Source of the DNA: CAWEQW01 sp963811365
Lineage (GTDB): Bacteria > Actinomycetota > Actinomycetes > Propionibacteriales > Nocardioidaceae
Assembly (NCBI GenBank): GCA_963811365.1
Contig: CAWEQW010000015.1
Coordinates: 1-64,000 of the forward strand
DNA length: 64,000 nucleotides
Reading direction: 5' to 3'
Below are positions 26,777-35,586 of the stretch, piece by piece. Each line of letters opens with the position of its first letter. Position 1 is the first letter of the stretch. The translations under genes and the position numbers were made by a program. Under the pieces are notes generated by a model. It was given only the letters and a program-made list of their open reading frames with translations. It was not told the origin of the DNA and did not search any database.

Positions 26777-27537
26777 AGGCGCTCGTCCGGCGCCCGGGTC
26801 CGCGGCTGGCCGACGGCATCGTCACCCACATCGAGCGCACGCCGGTCGACGTCGACCTGGCGCAGCGGCAGTGGGCGGAGTACGTCGAGGCGATGCGGAG
26901 CGACGGCTGGCGGACGGTCGAGGTCGCTGCGGCCCCGGACTGCCCCGACGCCGTCTTCGTCGAGGACACGATGGTGGTCCACGACCGGACCGCGGTGATC
27001 TCGCGGCCCGGCGCGGACGCCCGCAGGCCGGAGACGCCGGACGCCGAGAAGGCGGTGCGCGAGCTCGGGTACGACGTGTGCCGCATCGAGGCGCCGGGCA
27101 CCCTCGACGGCGGCGACGTCCTCAAGGTCGGCAGCACGGTGTACGTCGGCCGGGGTGGTCGGACGAACGGGGAGGGCATCCGCCAGCTCCGGCGAGCACT
27201 CGCCCCGCTCGGCGCCACCGTGGTCGGCGTCCCGCTCACCAAGGTGCTGCACCTCAAGAGCGCCGTCACCGCCCTGCCGGACGGCACGGTCATCGGGTAC
27301 CCGCCGCTGGTCGACGACCCGTCGATGTTCCCGCACTTCCTGCCCGTCCCCGAGGAGCCCGGCGCACACGTCGTGCTCCTCGGCGGGGACCGGCTGCTGA
27401 TGTCGGCCTCGGCACCCCGCTCCGCGGAGCTGTTCGCCGACCTCGGCTGGGCACCGGTGCTCGTGGACATCGGCGAGTACGAGAAGCTCGAGGGCTGCGT
27501 GACGTGCCTGTCGGTGCGGCTGCGCGGACTCGGCTGA
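26773..27537 (+). CDS. Dimethylarginine dimethylaminohydrolase (DDAH-like)
   Basis: A 254-residue enzyme of the amidinotransferase/guanidine-modifying superfamily. DDAH hydrolyses N-omega-methylarginines to citrulline and methylamines. Motifs: PDAVFVEDTMVV (substrate carboxylates), GTLDGGDVLKVG, LHLKSAVT with the catalytic His160, and GCVTCLSVRL with the catalytic Cys (Cys245 by position). These match bacterial DDAH better than arginine deiminase, which is much longer. Translationally coupled to the APC permease upstream; a structured repeat follows the stop. Confidence 0.86.
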   Translation: MKALVRRPGPRLADGIVTHIERTPVDVDLAQRQWAEYVEAMRSDGWRTVEVAAAPDCPDAVFVEDTMVVHDRTAVISRPGADARRPETPDAEKAVRELGYDVCRIEAPGTLDGGDVLKVGSTVYVGRGGRTNGEGIRQLRRALAPLGATVVGVPLTKVLHLKSAVTALPDGTVIGYPPLVDDPSMFPHFLPVPEEPGAHVVLLGGDRLLMSASAPRSAELFADLGWAPVLVDIGEYEKLEGCVTCLSVRLRGLG

Positions 27538-27550
27538 CCTGTTCGCGCAC

Positions 27551-27625
27551 ACTCCCCACGACGAACCTGCCCTGCCCACGACGTACACCTCGTGGGCAGT
27601 GCGGGTTCGCCTGCATCCCGTGGTG
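27551..27625 (-). repeat. Dispersed structured intergenic repeat, copy A
   Basis: On the minus strand this 75-bp stretch aligns closely with 58061-58137. Its core is a perfect 10-bp stem, CTGCCCACGA (27572-27581) and TCGTGGGCAG (27590-27599), with an 8-base loop CGTACACC. Copy B has the same loop except for one base and a compensatory base-pair change in the stem. CGAACC (27562-27567) and GGTTCG (27604-27609) add an outer stem. It follows the DDAH gene and may act as its terminator. Confidence 0.8.
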
Positions 27626-27672
27626 AACCGCCGGGCCCGCCGCGGGGCCGGCGGGCGGATATCGTGGTGCGG

Positions 27673-30078
27673 ATGTCCGCGTCCGCGCCCCGCACGCTCG
27701 CCGACCAGCTCCGCGGCTGGTCCGACGAGCAGCTGGCCCGCCTGCTCACCCTGCGGCCGGACCTCGCCTCCCCGGCACCGCAGGACTCCGCACAGCTCGC
27801 CTCGCGGGCCGGCACCCGGGCCTCGGTGCTGCGCGCGCTGGACCAGCTCGACCTCCTCGAGCTCAGCGTGCTCGACGCCGTGCAGGCCCTCGGCGGCAGC
27901 GCCACCCCCGCCCGCATCGAGGAGCTGATGCACGGCGAGCCCGCCGCCGTGCGCGCTGCGGTGCAGCGGATGTACGCCCTGGCGCTGCTGTGGGGCGGCG
28001 CGGAGCTGCGCACGCCGAGCGTGCTCGGCGACGTCCTCGGCACCTCGGTCAGCAGGCTCGGCCCTCCGGCGGAGGCACTGCTCGCGGGCTACGGTCCCGG
28101 CCGGGTGGCCACCCTGGCCCGCGACCTCGGGGTGCAGCCGACCGGCGACCGCCAGCGCGACGCCGCGGCGGTCGCGGCCCGGCTGAGCGATGCGGCGCTG
28201 GTCGCGGAGCTTGTGGCCGAGCTCGACGAACGGGCCCGGACGATCCTCGACCGGCTGGAGCGCGACGGCGCGGAGGGCGCCGTGGAGTCCACGGACCGGC
28301 CGGCGAGCCGGGCGGACGCCGAGGCGCCCGTCGACCGGTTGCTCGCCCGCGGGCTGGTCCTCGCCCGGGACGGTCGGCACGTCGCCGTCCCGCGCGAGGT
28401 GGCGCTCTGCCTCCGAGGTGGGCGCACCACCCGGGAGCCGGTGGACGTGGTCCCCGAACCGGCTGTCGGCGAGCGCAGCAGGTCCACGGTGGACCGGGCC
28501 GCCGCGGGCGCGGCCTTCGACCTCGTGCGGCACGTCGAGCTGCTGCTCGAGCACTGGGGCACCACGCCACCGTCGGCGCTGCGGGGCGGTGGCCTCGGCG
28601 TGCGCGACCTGCGGGCCGCCGCCGAGCTGCTGCACGTCGAGGAGCGGACCGCGGCACTGCTCGTGGAGCTTGCGGCGGCGGCCGGCCTGCTCGCCGCCGG
28701 GGCCACCGACGAGGACGACGCGGCGTGGCTGCCGACCGAGACCTTCGACGTGTGGAACGCCGGGTCGGTCGCCGACCGCTGGACCCGGCTGGCGCTCGCC
28801 TGGCTCGAGAACCCCCGGCTCACCGCGCTGGTCGGCACCCGCGACCGGGGCAGGACCGTCAACGCGCTGTCCGCGGACCTCGAGCGCGGCTGGCTGCCCG
28901 AGACCCGGCTGCAGACGCTGCGGACGCTGGCCGAGCTGCCGGACGGGCGGGTGCTCGCCGCGGGCACCGGGGTGCCGTCGGTCGTCGAGCGGCTGCGGTG
29001 GCTGCGACCGCGGCGCCCCGCGGCGCGCGCCGAGGCGGTCGGCTGGGCACTGGAGGAGGCCGCAGTGCTGGGGCTCACCGCGCTCGGCGGGCTGTCCGGC
29101 CACGGCCGCGCGCTGGTGCACGACGAGGACCCGCTGCACTCCGCGGCCGCGGCGCTCGAGCCCCTGCTGCCGCAGCCGGTGGACCACGTCCTGCTGCAGG
29201 CCGACCTCACGGCTGTCGCGCCGGGGCCCCTCGAGCAGCAGCTCGCGCACCACCTCGCGCTCCTGGCGGACATCGAGTCCCGGGGCGGAGCGACGGTCTA
29301 CCGGTTCACCGAGTCGTCGGTGCGCCGGGCGTTCGACGTCGGCTGGTCCGCCGCGGAGGTGCACGAGTTCGTCGCGGGGGCCTCCCGGACCCCGGTGCCA
29401 CAGCCCCTGACCTACCTCGTCGACGACGTGGCGCGGACCTTCGGCACCATCCGGGCCGGTGCGGCGGAGTCGTTCCTGCGCAGCGACGACGAGTCGGCCC
29501 TCCTCGAGCTGGTGCACCAGCCCAAGGCAGCGTCTCTCCGGCTGCGCCGCATCGCGCCCACCGTCGTGGTCAGCGACGTGCCGCTCGACGTCCTGCTCCC
29601 CCGGCTGCGCGAGCTCGGCGCGGCGCCCGTGGTCGAGGCCCCCGACGGAACCGTCCGGCTGGCCCGGCGCGACGCGCACCGGGCGCGCGGCTCGCGGCAG
29701 AGGCAGCCGGCCGCCGACCACGGGCTCCCGCCGCTGCTCGGTGACGCCCGTGCGACAGCCAGGTTCACCGCCCGGGTGGCGGCCAGCGTGACAGCCGTCC
29801 GCGCCGGCGACGAGGCAGCCGCGCACCGCCCTCCGGACGCGGCCCGGTCGGGACGGTCGTCGCCCACCTCGACGCTCGCGCTGCTGCGCGAGGCCGTCGA
29901 GGGGCGGTCGTCGGTCTGGATCGGCTACGTCGACAACCACGGCTCGACGGTGGAGCGCGTCGTGGACCCGGTGAGGGTCGAGGGCGGCTGGCTCTCGGCG
30001 TACGACCACCGGTCGGAGGACGTGCGCTCCTTCGCCGTGCACCGGATCACCGGCGCCCGGCTGGTCGGGGAAGGCTGA
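27673..30078 (+). CDS. Helicase-associated domain protein with C-terminal WYL-like domain
   Basis: An 801-residue protein of the actinobacterial 'helicase-associated' (XPB/Ssl2-like N-terminal) family. The N-terminal winged-helix-like part reads RTLADQLRGWSDEQLARLLTLRPDL. The middle domain includes HVLLQADLTAVAPGPLEQQLAHHLALLADIESRGGATVYRFTESSVRRAFDVGW. The C-terminal 70 residues (LREAVEGRSSVWIGYVDNHGS, GGWLSAYDHRSEDVRSFAVHRI) are WYL-like. No Walker motifs are seen, so it is not itself a helicase. Its usual neighbour, the XPB helicase, lies 2.5 kb downstream. The start is the ATG at 27673; a GTG at 27664 is possible. Confidence 0.83.
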   Translation: MSASAPRTLADQLRGWSDEQLARLLTLRPDLASPAPQDSAQLASRAGTRASVLRALDQLDLLELSVLDAVQALGGSATPARIEELMHGEPAAVRAAVQRMYALALLWGGAELRTPSVLGDVLGTSVSRLGPPAEALLAGYGPGRVATLARDLGVQPTGDRQRDAAAVAARLSDAALVAELVAELDERARTILDRLERDGAEGAVESTDRPASRADAEAPVDRLLARGLVLARDGRHVAVPREVALCLRGGRTTREPVDVVPEPAVGERSRSTVDRAAAGAAFDLVRHVELLLEHWGTTPPSALRGGGLGVRDLRAAAELLHVEERTAALLVELAAAAGLLAAGATDEDDAAWLPTETFDVWNAGSVADRWTRLALAWLENPRLTALVGTRDRGRTVNALSADLERGWLPETRLQTLRTLAELPDGRVLAAGTGVPSVVERLRWLRPRRPAARAEAVGWALEEAAVLGLTALGGLSGHGRALVHDEDPLHSAAAALEPLLPQPVDHVLLQADLTAVAPGPLEQQLAHHLALLADIESRGGATVYRFTESSVRRAFDVGWSAAEVHEFVAGASRTPVPQPLTYLVDDVARTFGTIRAGAAESFLRSDDESALLELVHQPKAASLRLRRIAPTVVVSDVPLDVLLPRLRELGAAPVVEAPDGTVRLARRDAHRARGSRQRQPAADHGLPPLLGDARATARFTARVAASVTAVRAGDEAAAHRPPDAARSGRSSPTSTLALLREAVEGRSSVWIGYVDNHGSTVERVVDPVRVEGGWLSAYDHRSEDVRSFAVHRITGARLVGEG

Positions 30079-30540
30079 CCCCGAGCGGTCGCTTCGCACA
30101 GGAAATGGGTTCTCCGCACTTTCCCCAGGCGCATCGTCGATTTCGCGCGCATTTCCGTATTCGGGCATAGCCACCAACCCCTCTGAACCTCTCGCAGCAC
30201 CTGAAAGGCACCGGACGACCTCTCCAGATAAAGCCCCCGAAATACGGGTCGGCCTTTGCTCGCCCCGGTTGTTGAAATCGCCCCTAGCGAGCCGTCGGTC
30301 GCCGGATCTCCTTGACAGACAGGGATGTGCGGCGACCTCCCGGTCGCAGAGTCGCGTTCTTGGACATTCTCTGCGCCCGTCGCAGGGCCATTCGCCAGGG
30401 ATTGCACACACGTGACGACAACGCGAACTCGCCATAAATAGTTCGCTTTCGCCATGTCGAAGTCACATGCATGTCCATACTGTCTGTAAGGGGCCGGCAT
30501 GGGGACGCCGGGACGTAGAACCTAGGGGCGGGGAAAAGCA
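30079..30540. promoter_or_regulatory. Long AT-richer leader upstream of the sugar transferase
   Basis: A 460-bp gene-free stretch clearly richer in A/T than its surroundings (for example 30120-30180 and 30400-30480). It contains the inverted repeat 30421-30444, the palindrome ACATGCATGT at 30463-30472 and a GGGGCGGGGAAAA ribosome-site region directly before the TTG at 30541. I could not match it to a known riboswitch. It probably holds the promoter and control sites of the sugar transferase. Confidence 0.5.
30421..30444. promoter_or_regulatory. Inverted repeat in the sugar transferase leader
   Basis: GCGAACT at 30421-30427 and AGTTCGC at 30438-30444 form a perfect 7-bp inverted repeat around a 10-base AT-rich centre (CGCCATAAAT), about 100 bp before the start codon. 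It could be an operator or an RNA hairpin. Confidence 0.5.
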
Positions 30541-31971
30541 TTGACCGGTTTACTCGAACGCGCGTCGCGGGACATCAGGCGCAAGCCTGGCTCGGGAGCT
30601 GCGCGGACTGGCCCGCGCCCTCGCGTCCGGGCTCTCGGCACCGTGCCGTGGCGGCGGATGCTCGAGCCGACCGGAGGCCTCCTCGTCGGTGTGGCGGTGA
30701 GCTGGCTGTTCCCCGCCGCTCGACCGACGGTCGTCGTGGCGCTCCTGCTGTGGCTCTGGTTCGGCTACCACGTGGGCACGGGTGCAGCCATGCCCACGAC
30801 CCGACCCGTCCGGTTCGACGCCGTCCGGCGGGCCGGGCTCGCTCTGGGACTGACCACCCTGGTGGCAGCGGCCGGGCTGGTGCCCGTCGAGGGGCTCCCC
30901 AGCGCTGTGCTCGTGCTGGCCTGCGCCACCGCGACGGCAGGCCTCGTGCGTGGCGTGATGGCCGCACGGCACGGCACCCGGCGTGTGCTGCTGGTCGGGG
31001 ACCGTGTCGCCGTCACGGAGCTCGCGTCCCGCTGGCGCCAGGAGCCGGACATCGGCGTGGTGGCCGCCTGTGTGCACGAACCCGACCTCGACGACGACCA
31101 GTACCCGTCCGACCTTTTCGGGGCGCCGGTCCTGCGGTCGATCCGCGAGGTGCCACAGGCTGTGAGCGAGTGGGGCGTCGACGGCGTCGTGGTGATCCCG
31201 TCGGCCGGGATGCTCTCCCACGACGTGCGGGAGCTGGACTGGTCGCTCGCCGGCCTCCGGACGCCTCTGGCGGTGGTCGGCCCACCGGGTCCCTTCGCTC
31301 CGCACCGGGTGCGCTCCGGCAAGCTCGGCGGTCGCCTGCTCATGCACGTGGTGCCCAACCAGCGCAGCAGCACCCTGCGCCTCCTGAAGGCCCTCAGTGA
31401 CCGTCTGGTCGGCACGCTGCTCCTGGTTCTGGCCCTTCCTCTCCTGGCCGTCCTGTGCGTGCTGATCCGCCTGGACAGCCCGGGCTCCCCGCTGTTCCGG
31501 CAGACCAGGGTGGGCATGAACGGCCGGCACTTCACCATGCTGAAGCTGCGGACCATGCGAACCGACGCCGAGCAGCACCTCGACCCGCTTCGGCGCAGCG
31601 TGCCCGACGACCAGGTGCTGTTCAAGCTGGCCGAGGACCCCCGGATCACCCGCGTCGGACGGTTCCTGCGCCGGTCGTCTCTGGACGAGCTGCCGCAGCT
31701 GGTCAACGTCGTCCGAGGCGAGATGTCCCTCATCGGACCACGGCCGGGTCTCCCGGCAGAGGTTGCGCGCTACGACGCCTCGAGCCGGCACCGGCTGGTG
31801 GTTCGGCCCGGAATGACGGGGCTGTGGCAGGTCAGCGGCCGCTCGGACCTCGGGTGGGAGGAGTCCGTCGGCCTCGACCTCGACTACGTGGACAACTGGC
31901 GGTTCAGTGACGACGTCCTGATCGCCGCCCGGACGTTCGGCGCCGTCCTGAGCCGCCGGGGCGCCTACTAG
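30541..31971 (+). CDS. Polyprenyl-phosphate sugar-1-phosphate transferase (initiating exopolysaccharide glycosyltransferase)
   Basis: A 476-residue membrane enzyme that should load the first sugar phosphate onto undecaprenyl phosphate. The N-terminal half has four membrane helices (about 45-150) and a Rossmann-like CoA-binding domain (VLLVGDRVAVTELASRW). The C-terminal 200 residues form the WbaP/PglC-type catalytic domain: membrane segment LLLVLALPLLAVLCVLIRLD, then SPLFRQTRVGMNGRHFTMLKLRTM, ITRVGRFLRRSSLDELPQL and the GEMSLIGPRPGLP motif. The start is the TTG at 30541 with GGGGAAAA just upstream. No other polysaccharide genes are nearby, so it stands alone. Confidence 0.9.
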   Translation: MTGLLERASRDIRRKPGSGAARTGPRPRVRALGTVPWRRMLEPTGGLLVGVAVSWLFPAARPTVVVALLLWLWFGYHVGTGAAMPTTRPVRFDAVRRAGLALGLTTLVAAAGLVPVEGLPSAVLVLACATATAGLVRGVMAARHGTRRVLLVGDRVAVTELASRWRQEPDIGVVAACVHEPDLDDDQYPSDLFGAPVLRSIREVPQAVSEWGVDGVVVIPSAGMLSHDVRELDWSLAGLRTPLAVVGPPGPFAPHRVRSGKLGGRLLMHVVPNQRSSTLRLLKALSDRLVGTLLLVLALPLLAVLCVLIRLDSPGSPLFRQTRVGMNGRHFTMLKLRTMRTDAEQHLDPLRRSVPDDQVLFKLAEDPRITRVGRFLRRSSLDELPQLVNVVRGEMSLIGPRPGLPAEVARYDASSRHRLVVRPGMTGLWQVSGRSDLGWEESVGLDLDYVDNWRFSDDVLIAARTFGAVLSRRGAY

Positions 31972-32079
31972 CCGGTGGCGTCCGCCCGTGGGCGCCTCCG
32001 GAGCTGCCCACTGGCCCACCGCCGTCCGGTGTGCGTCTTACCGGGCGCCACGCTTGGCTCCCGACGGTAACCTGCAGGT

Positions 32080-32625
32080 ATGGACTTTGTTCGTTACGCG
32101 GAGCGGTCGGCCGACCTGGTCAACGCCGAGCTCGGGGACGCGCCCGCGCTGCGCGACCTGCTGAGCCCTCGGGGGTGGCTGCAGGACCAGGTCGTCGAGC
32201 GGGACGCCACGACCCTGCGCCGGTTCCAGCGGGAGCTGCGGCCGGTGTTCGAGGCCTCCAACGCCGGTGACGAGCACGGCGTGGTGGACCGGCTCAACGC
32301 GCTGCTCGCCCGCCACCCGGTGACGCCGTACATCGCCGGCCACGAGCCCGGCAAGTTCCACATGCACGTCGCGGACCAGTCGTCCTCGGTCGCCGAGCTG
32401 CTGATCGCGGAGTCCCTGATGGGGCTCTCGACGCTGGTGTGCGACCTGGGCGCGACCCGCCTCGGCGTGTGCGACGCGACGCCGTGCACGCACGTCTTCG
32501 TCGACACCTCGCCCAACCAGTCGCGCCGGTACTGCTCGGACCGATGCTCCTCGCGCGCCAACGTCGCGGCCTACCGGGCCCGCCAGAAGGCGGCGCTCTC
32601 GGCGTCCGGGAACACCGGCTCATGA
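32080..32625 (+). CDS. CGNR zinc-finger protein
   Basis: A 181-residue protein with an N-terminal ABATE-like region and a C-terminal CGNR-type zinc finger: CDATPCTHVFVDTSPNQSRRYCSDRC with four cysteines, followed by SSRANVAAYRARQK (here SSRAN replaces CGNR). Proteins of this family are thought to be DNA-binding regulators. The ATG at 32080 is chosen on family length. Its stop overlaps the XPB helicase ATG (ATGA), so the two are co-translated. Confidence 0.87.
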   Translation: MDFVRYAERSADLVNAELGDAPALRDLLSPRGWLQDQVVERDATTLRRFQRELRPVFEASNAGDEHGVVDRLNALLARHPVTPYIAGHEPGKFHMHVADQSSSVAELLIAESLMGLSTLVCDLGATRLGVCDATPCTHVFVDTSPNQSRRYCSDRCSSRANVAAYRARQKAALSASGNTGS

Positions 32626-34265
32626 ACGACGGCCCCCTGATCGTCCAGTCCGACAAGACGCTGCTCCTGGAGGTCGACCACGACCGCGCCGAGGACTGCC
32701 GCAAGGCGATCGCGCCGTTCGCCGAGCTCGAGCGGTCGCCGGAGCACGTGCACACCTACCGGCTCACCCCCCTGGGACTGTGGAACGCCCGCGCCGCCGG
32801 CCACGACGCCGAGCAGGTCGTGGACACGCTGCTGGAGTACTCCCGCTACGCGGTCCCGCATGCCCTGCTCGTCGACGTCGCCGAGACCATGGCCCGCTAC
32901 GGGCGGCTGCGGCTCGACAAGCACCCGACCCATGGCCTGGTGCTCTCGAGCACGGACCGGCCGGTGCTGGAGGAGGTGCTGCGCGCGAAGAAGGTCGCGC
33001 CGATGGTGGGCGCCCGCGTCGACGACGAGACCGTCGCGGTGCATCCCAGCGAGCGCGGCAACCTCAAGCAGGCGCTGCTCAAGCTCGGGTGGCCGGCCGA
33101 GGACTTCGCCGGGTACGTCGACGGCGAGGCGCACGCCATCGACCTGCGCGAGGAGGGCTGGCAGCTGCGCGGCTACCAGCGCGAGGCCGCCGAGGCGTTC
33201 TGGTACGGCGGTTCCGGTGTCGTCGTGCTGCCGTGCGGCGCCGGCAAGACGATCGTGGGTGCGGCCGCGATGGCACAGGCCCGGGCCACGACGCTGATCC
33301 TCGTGACGAACACCGTCTCGGCGCGCCAGTGGAAGGAGGAGCTGCTCCGCCGTACGTCGCTGACCGAGGACGAGATCGGGGAGTACTCCGGCGCCGTCAA
33401 GGAGATCCGGCCGGTCACGATCGCCACCTACCAGGTGATGACCACCCGCCGGAAGGGCGTCTACAGCCACCTCGAGCTGTTCGACGCGCGCGACTGGGGG
33501 CTGGTGGTCTACGACGAGGTGCACCTGCTGCCGGCGCCGATCTTCCGGATGACCGCGGACCTCCAGGCCCGCCGGCGGATCGGGCTGACCGCGACGCTGG
33601 TGCGCGAGGACGGCCGCGAGGGCGACGTCTTCAGCCTGATCGGGCCGAAGCGGTACGACGCCCCGTGGAAGGACATCGAGGCGCAGGGCTGGATCGCTCC
33701 GGCCGACTGCGTGGAGGTGCGGGTCACGCTGCCCGAGGGGGAGCGGCTCGCCTACGCGACCGCCGAGCCCGACGAGCGCTACCGGCTGGCGTCCTGCACC
33801 GGCTCGAAGACCCGGCTCGTCGAGGAGCTGGTCGCCAAGCACCGGGGCGAGCCGATGCTGGTGATCGGGCAGTACATCGACCAGCTCGACGAGATCGCCG
33901 AGCGCCTCGACGCTCCGCTGATCAAGGGCGAGACGACCGTCAGGGAGCGCGAGCGGCTGTTCGCGGCGTTCCGCTCCGGCGAGCTCGACCTGCTCGTGGT
34001 GTCCAAGGTGGCGAACTTCTCGGTCGACCTGCCCTCGGCGGCCGTCGCGGTGCAGGTCTCCGGCTCGTTCGGCAGCCGTCAGGAGGAGGCCCAGCGGCTC
34101 GGCCGGCTGCTGCGGCCCAAGCAGGACGGGCGGTCGGCGCGGTTCTACGCGATCGTCTCGCGGGACACCGTCGACGCCGACTTCGCCCAGCACCGCCAGC
34201 GGTTCCTCGCCGAGCAGGGCTACGCCTACCGGATCGTCGACGCCGACGACATCGCCGCCGCCTGA
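32622..34265 (+). CDS. XPB-like DNA repair helicase
   Basis: A 547-residue superfamily 2 DNA helicase related to eukaryotic XPB and mycobacterial Ercc3. It has an N-terminal damage-recognition-like domain (VAPMVGARVDDETVAVHPSERG), a Walker A variant LPCGAGKTIVG near residue 205, a DEVH-type box (VVYDEVHLLPA), motif III LTATLVREDG (ending in the RED motif of XPB), and motif VI EEAQRLGRLLRPK. It acts on DNA in repair or transcription-coupled processes. The ATG at 32622 overlaps the CGNR gene. Confidence 0.92.
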   Translation: MNDGPLIVQSDKTLLLEVDHDRAEDCRKAIAPFAELERSPEHVHTYRLTPLGLWNARAAGHDAEQVVDTLLEYSRYAVPHALLVDVAETMARYGRLRLDKHPTHGLVLSSTDRPVLEEVLRAKKVAPMVGARVDDETVAVHPSERGNLKQALLKLGWPAEDFAGYVDGEAHAIDLREEGWQLRGYQREAAEAFWYGGSGVVVLPCGAGKTIVGAAAMAQARATTLILVTNTVSARQWKEELLRRTSLTEDEIGEYSGAVKEIRPVTIATYQVMTTRRKGVYSHLELFDARDWGLVVYDEVHLLPAPIFRMTADLQARRRIGLTATLVREDGREGDVFSLIGPKRYDAPWKDIEAQGWIAPADCVEVRVTLPEGERLAYATAEPDERYRLASCTGSKTRLVEELVAKHRGEPMLVIGQYIDQLDEIAERLDAPLIKGETTVRERERLFAAFRSGELDLLVVSKVANFSVDLPSAAVAVQVSGSFGSRQEEAQRLGRLLRPKQDGRSARFYAIVSRDTVDADFAQHRQRFLAEQGYAYRIVDADDIAAA

Positions 34266-34278
34266 CCGCCCGGGTTCG

Positions 34279-34298
34279 CCTGCCGTCTCGCCGGCAGG
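34279..34298. terminator. Hairpin between convergent genes
   Basis: CCTGCCG at 34279-34285 and CGGCAGG at 34292-34298 form a 7-bp stem with a 6-base loop in the 48-bp gap between the helicase and aminotransferase stops. It is probably a shared bidirectional terminator. Confidence 0.45.
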
Positions 34299-34313
34299 CC
34301 GCGCGGGCCGACC

Positions 34314-35474
34314 TCACACGACGCGCGGGAGGAGCTCGGCCAGCCGCGCGTAGTCGGCCGGCTCGTTGTACACCGCGCCGCTGAGCCGGACGTAGCCCTG
34401 CCCGTCGTAGGCCACGACCTGCACCTCGACACCGGCCGCGGACAGCCGCTGGTACAGCGCGTCGGCGGCCTCCTCGTCGCACGCCACCCCCGCGGGCAGC
34501 GGCACCAGCCTCAGGCACGGCGCCGGGTCCACCGGGACCGGGGCGCTGGTGCCGAGCACGCCGGTCAGCATCGCCGCGGCGTCGTCGAGCATCCTGCGCG
34601 ACCGCTCGCTGATCAGCCGACCTCCGGCCTCGCGCCAGAACGCGACGGCGGCGTCCAGCGACAGCCAGCCGGAGTAGTCGTCGGTGCCGTGGGTGTCGAA
34701 CGGCAGCGGGAACGGCAGCCCTGCGTTCCAGCTCGTGGTCAGCGGCCGCAGCCGGTCTCGCTCGGCGGGCGCCGCCCACAGCACGCTCGTGCCGCGCGGG
34801 GCGAACCCCCACTTGTGCCACGTCCCGGTCCAGAAGTCCGCGCCGGTGGCCGACGGGACGACCGCGAGCTGGCCGAGGACGTGCGCGCCGTCGACGAAGC
34901 TGAGCGAGCCGTGCCGCGCCGCGACCTCGCAGATGTCCGTCACCGGCAGCAGCGCGCCGGTGGTCGAGGTGACCGCGTCCACGACGACCAGCCGGACGTC
35001 GCCGCTCGCGACCGCCGCGGCGTACCCCGCCGTCACGTCTGCCGGCTTCGCCTCGACCGGGACGTCCACGACCCGGTACGTCGCCCCGGTGCGCGCGCAC
35101 CACGACGCCACCGTGCGCCGTACCGACTCGTAGGTCTGGCTGTTGAGCACCACGACGTCACCGCGGCCCAGACGCCGCTGCTCGACGAGCGAGGCCACCA
35201 CCGTCGCGGCGGCCTCCGTGACGTTGCGGACCAGCGCCGCCTCGTCCGGCCGCACGCCCAGGAACCCCGCGGCGACCTCGCGCGCGGCCGCCCTCAGGCC
35301 GGGCAGCTCCACCCGGTGGAAGCGCATCGGGTTGGCCTCGGCGCGGTCGCGGACCTCCCGCTGGCGCCGGGACACCACGCGGGGCACGGCGCCGAACGAG
35401 CCGTGGTTGAGGTGGGTGAGGTCCGGGTCCAGGGCGAAGGCGTCACGCACCGCGCCAGTGTGCCAGCGCCGCAT
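34314..35474 (-). CDS. Class V aminotransferase-fold PLP enzyme (isopenicillin N epimerase-like)
   Basis: A 386-residue PLP enzyme. LTHLNHGSFGAVPRVV is the conserved opening of the CefD/EgtE-like branch. The cofactor Asp lies in SFVDGAHVLGQL and the Schiff-base lysine in TGTWHKWGFAPRGTSVLW. The C-terminus VRLSGAVYNEPADYARLAELL is typical. Substrate specificity cannot be assigned; an epimerase, desulfurase or C-S lyase activity is possible. The ATG at 35474 has GGAGGGT upstream and is preferred over the GTG at 35450. Confidence 0.83.
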   Translation of the reverse strand: MRRWHTGAVRDAFALDPDLTHLNHGSFGAVPRVVSRRQREVRDRAEANPMRFHRVELPGLRAAAREVAAGFLGVRPDEAALVRNVTEAAATVVASLVEQRRLGRGDVVVLNSQTYESVRRTVASWCARTGATYRVVDVPVEAKPADVTAGYAAAVASGDVRLVVVDAVTSTTGALLPVTDICEVAARHGSLSFVDGAHVLGQLAVVPSATGADFWTGTWHKWGFAPRGTSVLWAAPAERDRLRPLTTSWNAGLPFPLPFDTHGTDDYSGWLSLDAAVAFWREAGGRLISERSRRMLDDAAAMLTGVLGTSAPVPVDPAPCLRLVPLPAGVACDEEAADALYQRLSAAGVEVQVVAYDGQGYVRLSGAVYNEPADYARLAELLPRVV

Positions 35475-35586
35475 CGGCCCCGACCCTCCAGGTGGCGCGG
35501 CCCGAAAACCGGGTGACCCGGGAGCCGGCTGCTGGTAGCGTCGCACGGCTTCCACACCACCACCCGCGAGCCGCGGAGGCTGCTGC

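Noticed and set aside
26698..30435. Very long minus-strand open frame (over 1200 codons) antisense to the DDAH and helicase-associated genes
   Set aside because: Typical high-GC antisense frame; low-complexity Arg/Gly/Pro/Ala-rich product, while the plus strand encodes recognised families.
30079..30540. Known riboswitch (c-di-GMP, c-di-AMP or similar) upstream of the sugar transferase
   Set aside because: No consensus core of these classes could be found by eye.
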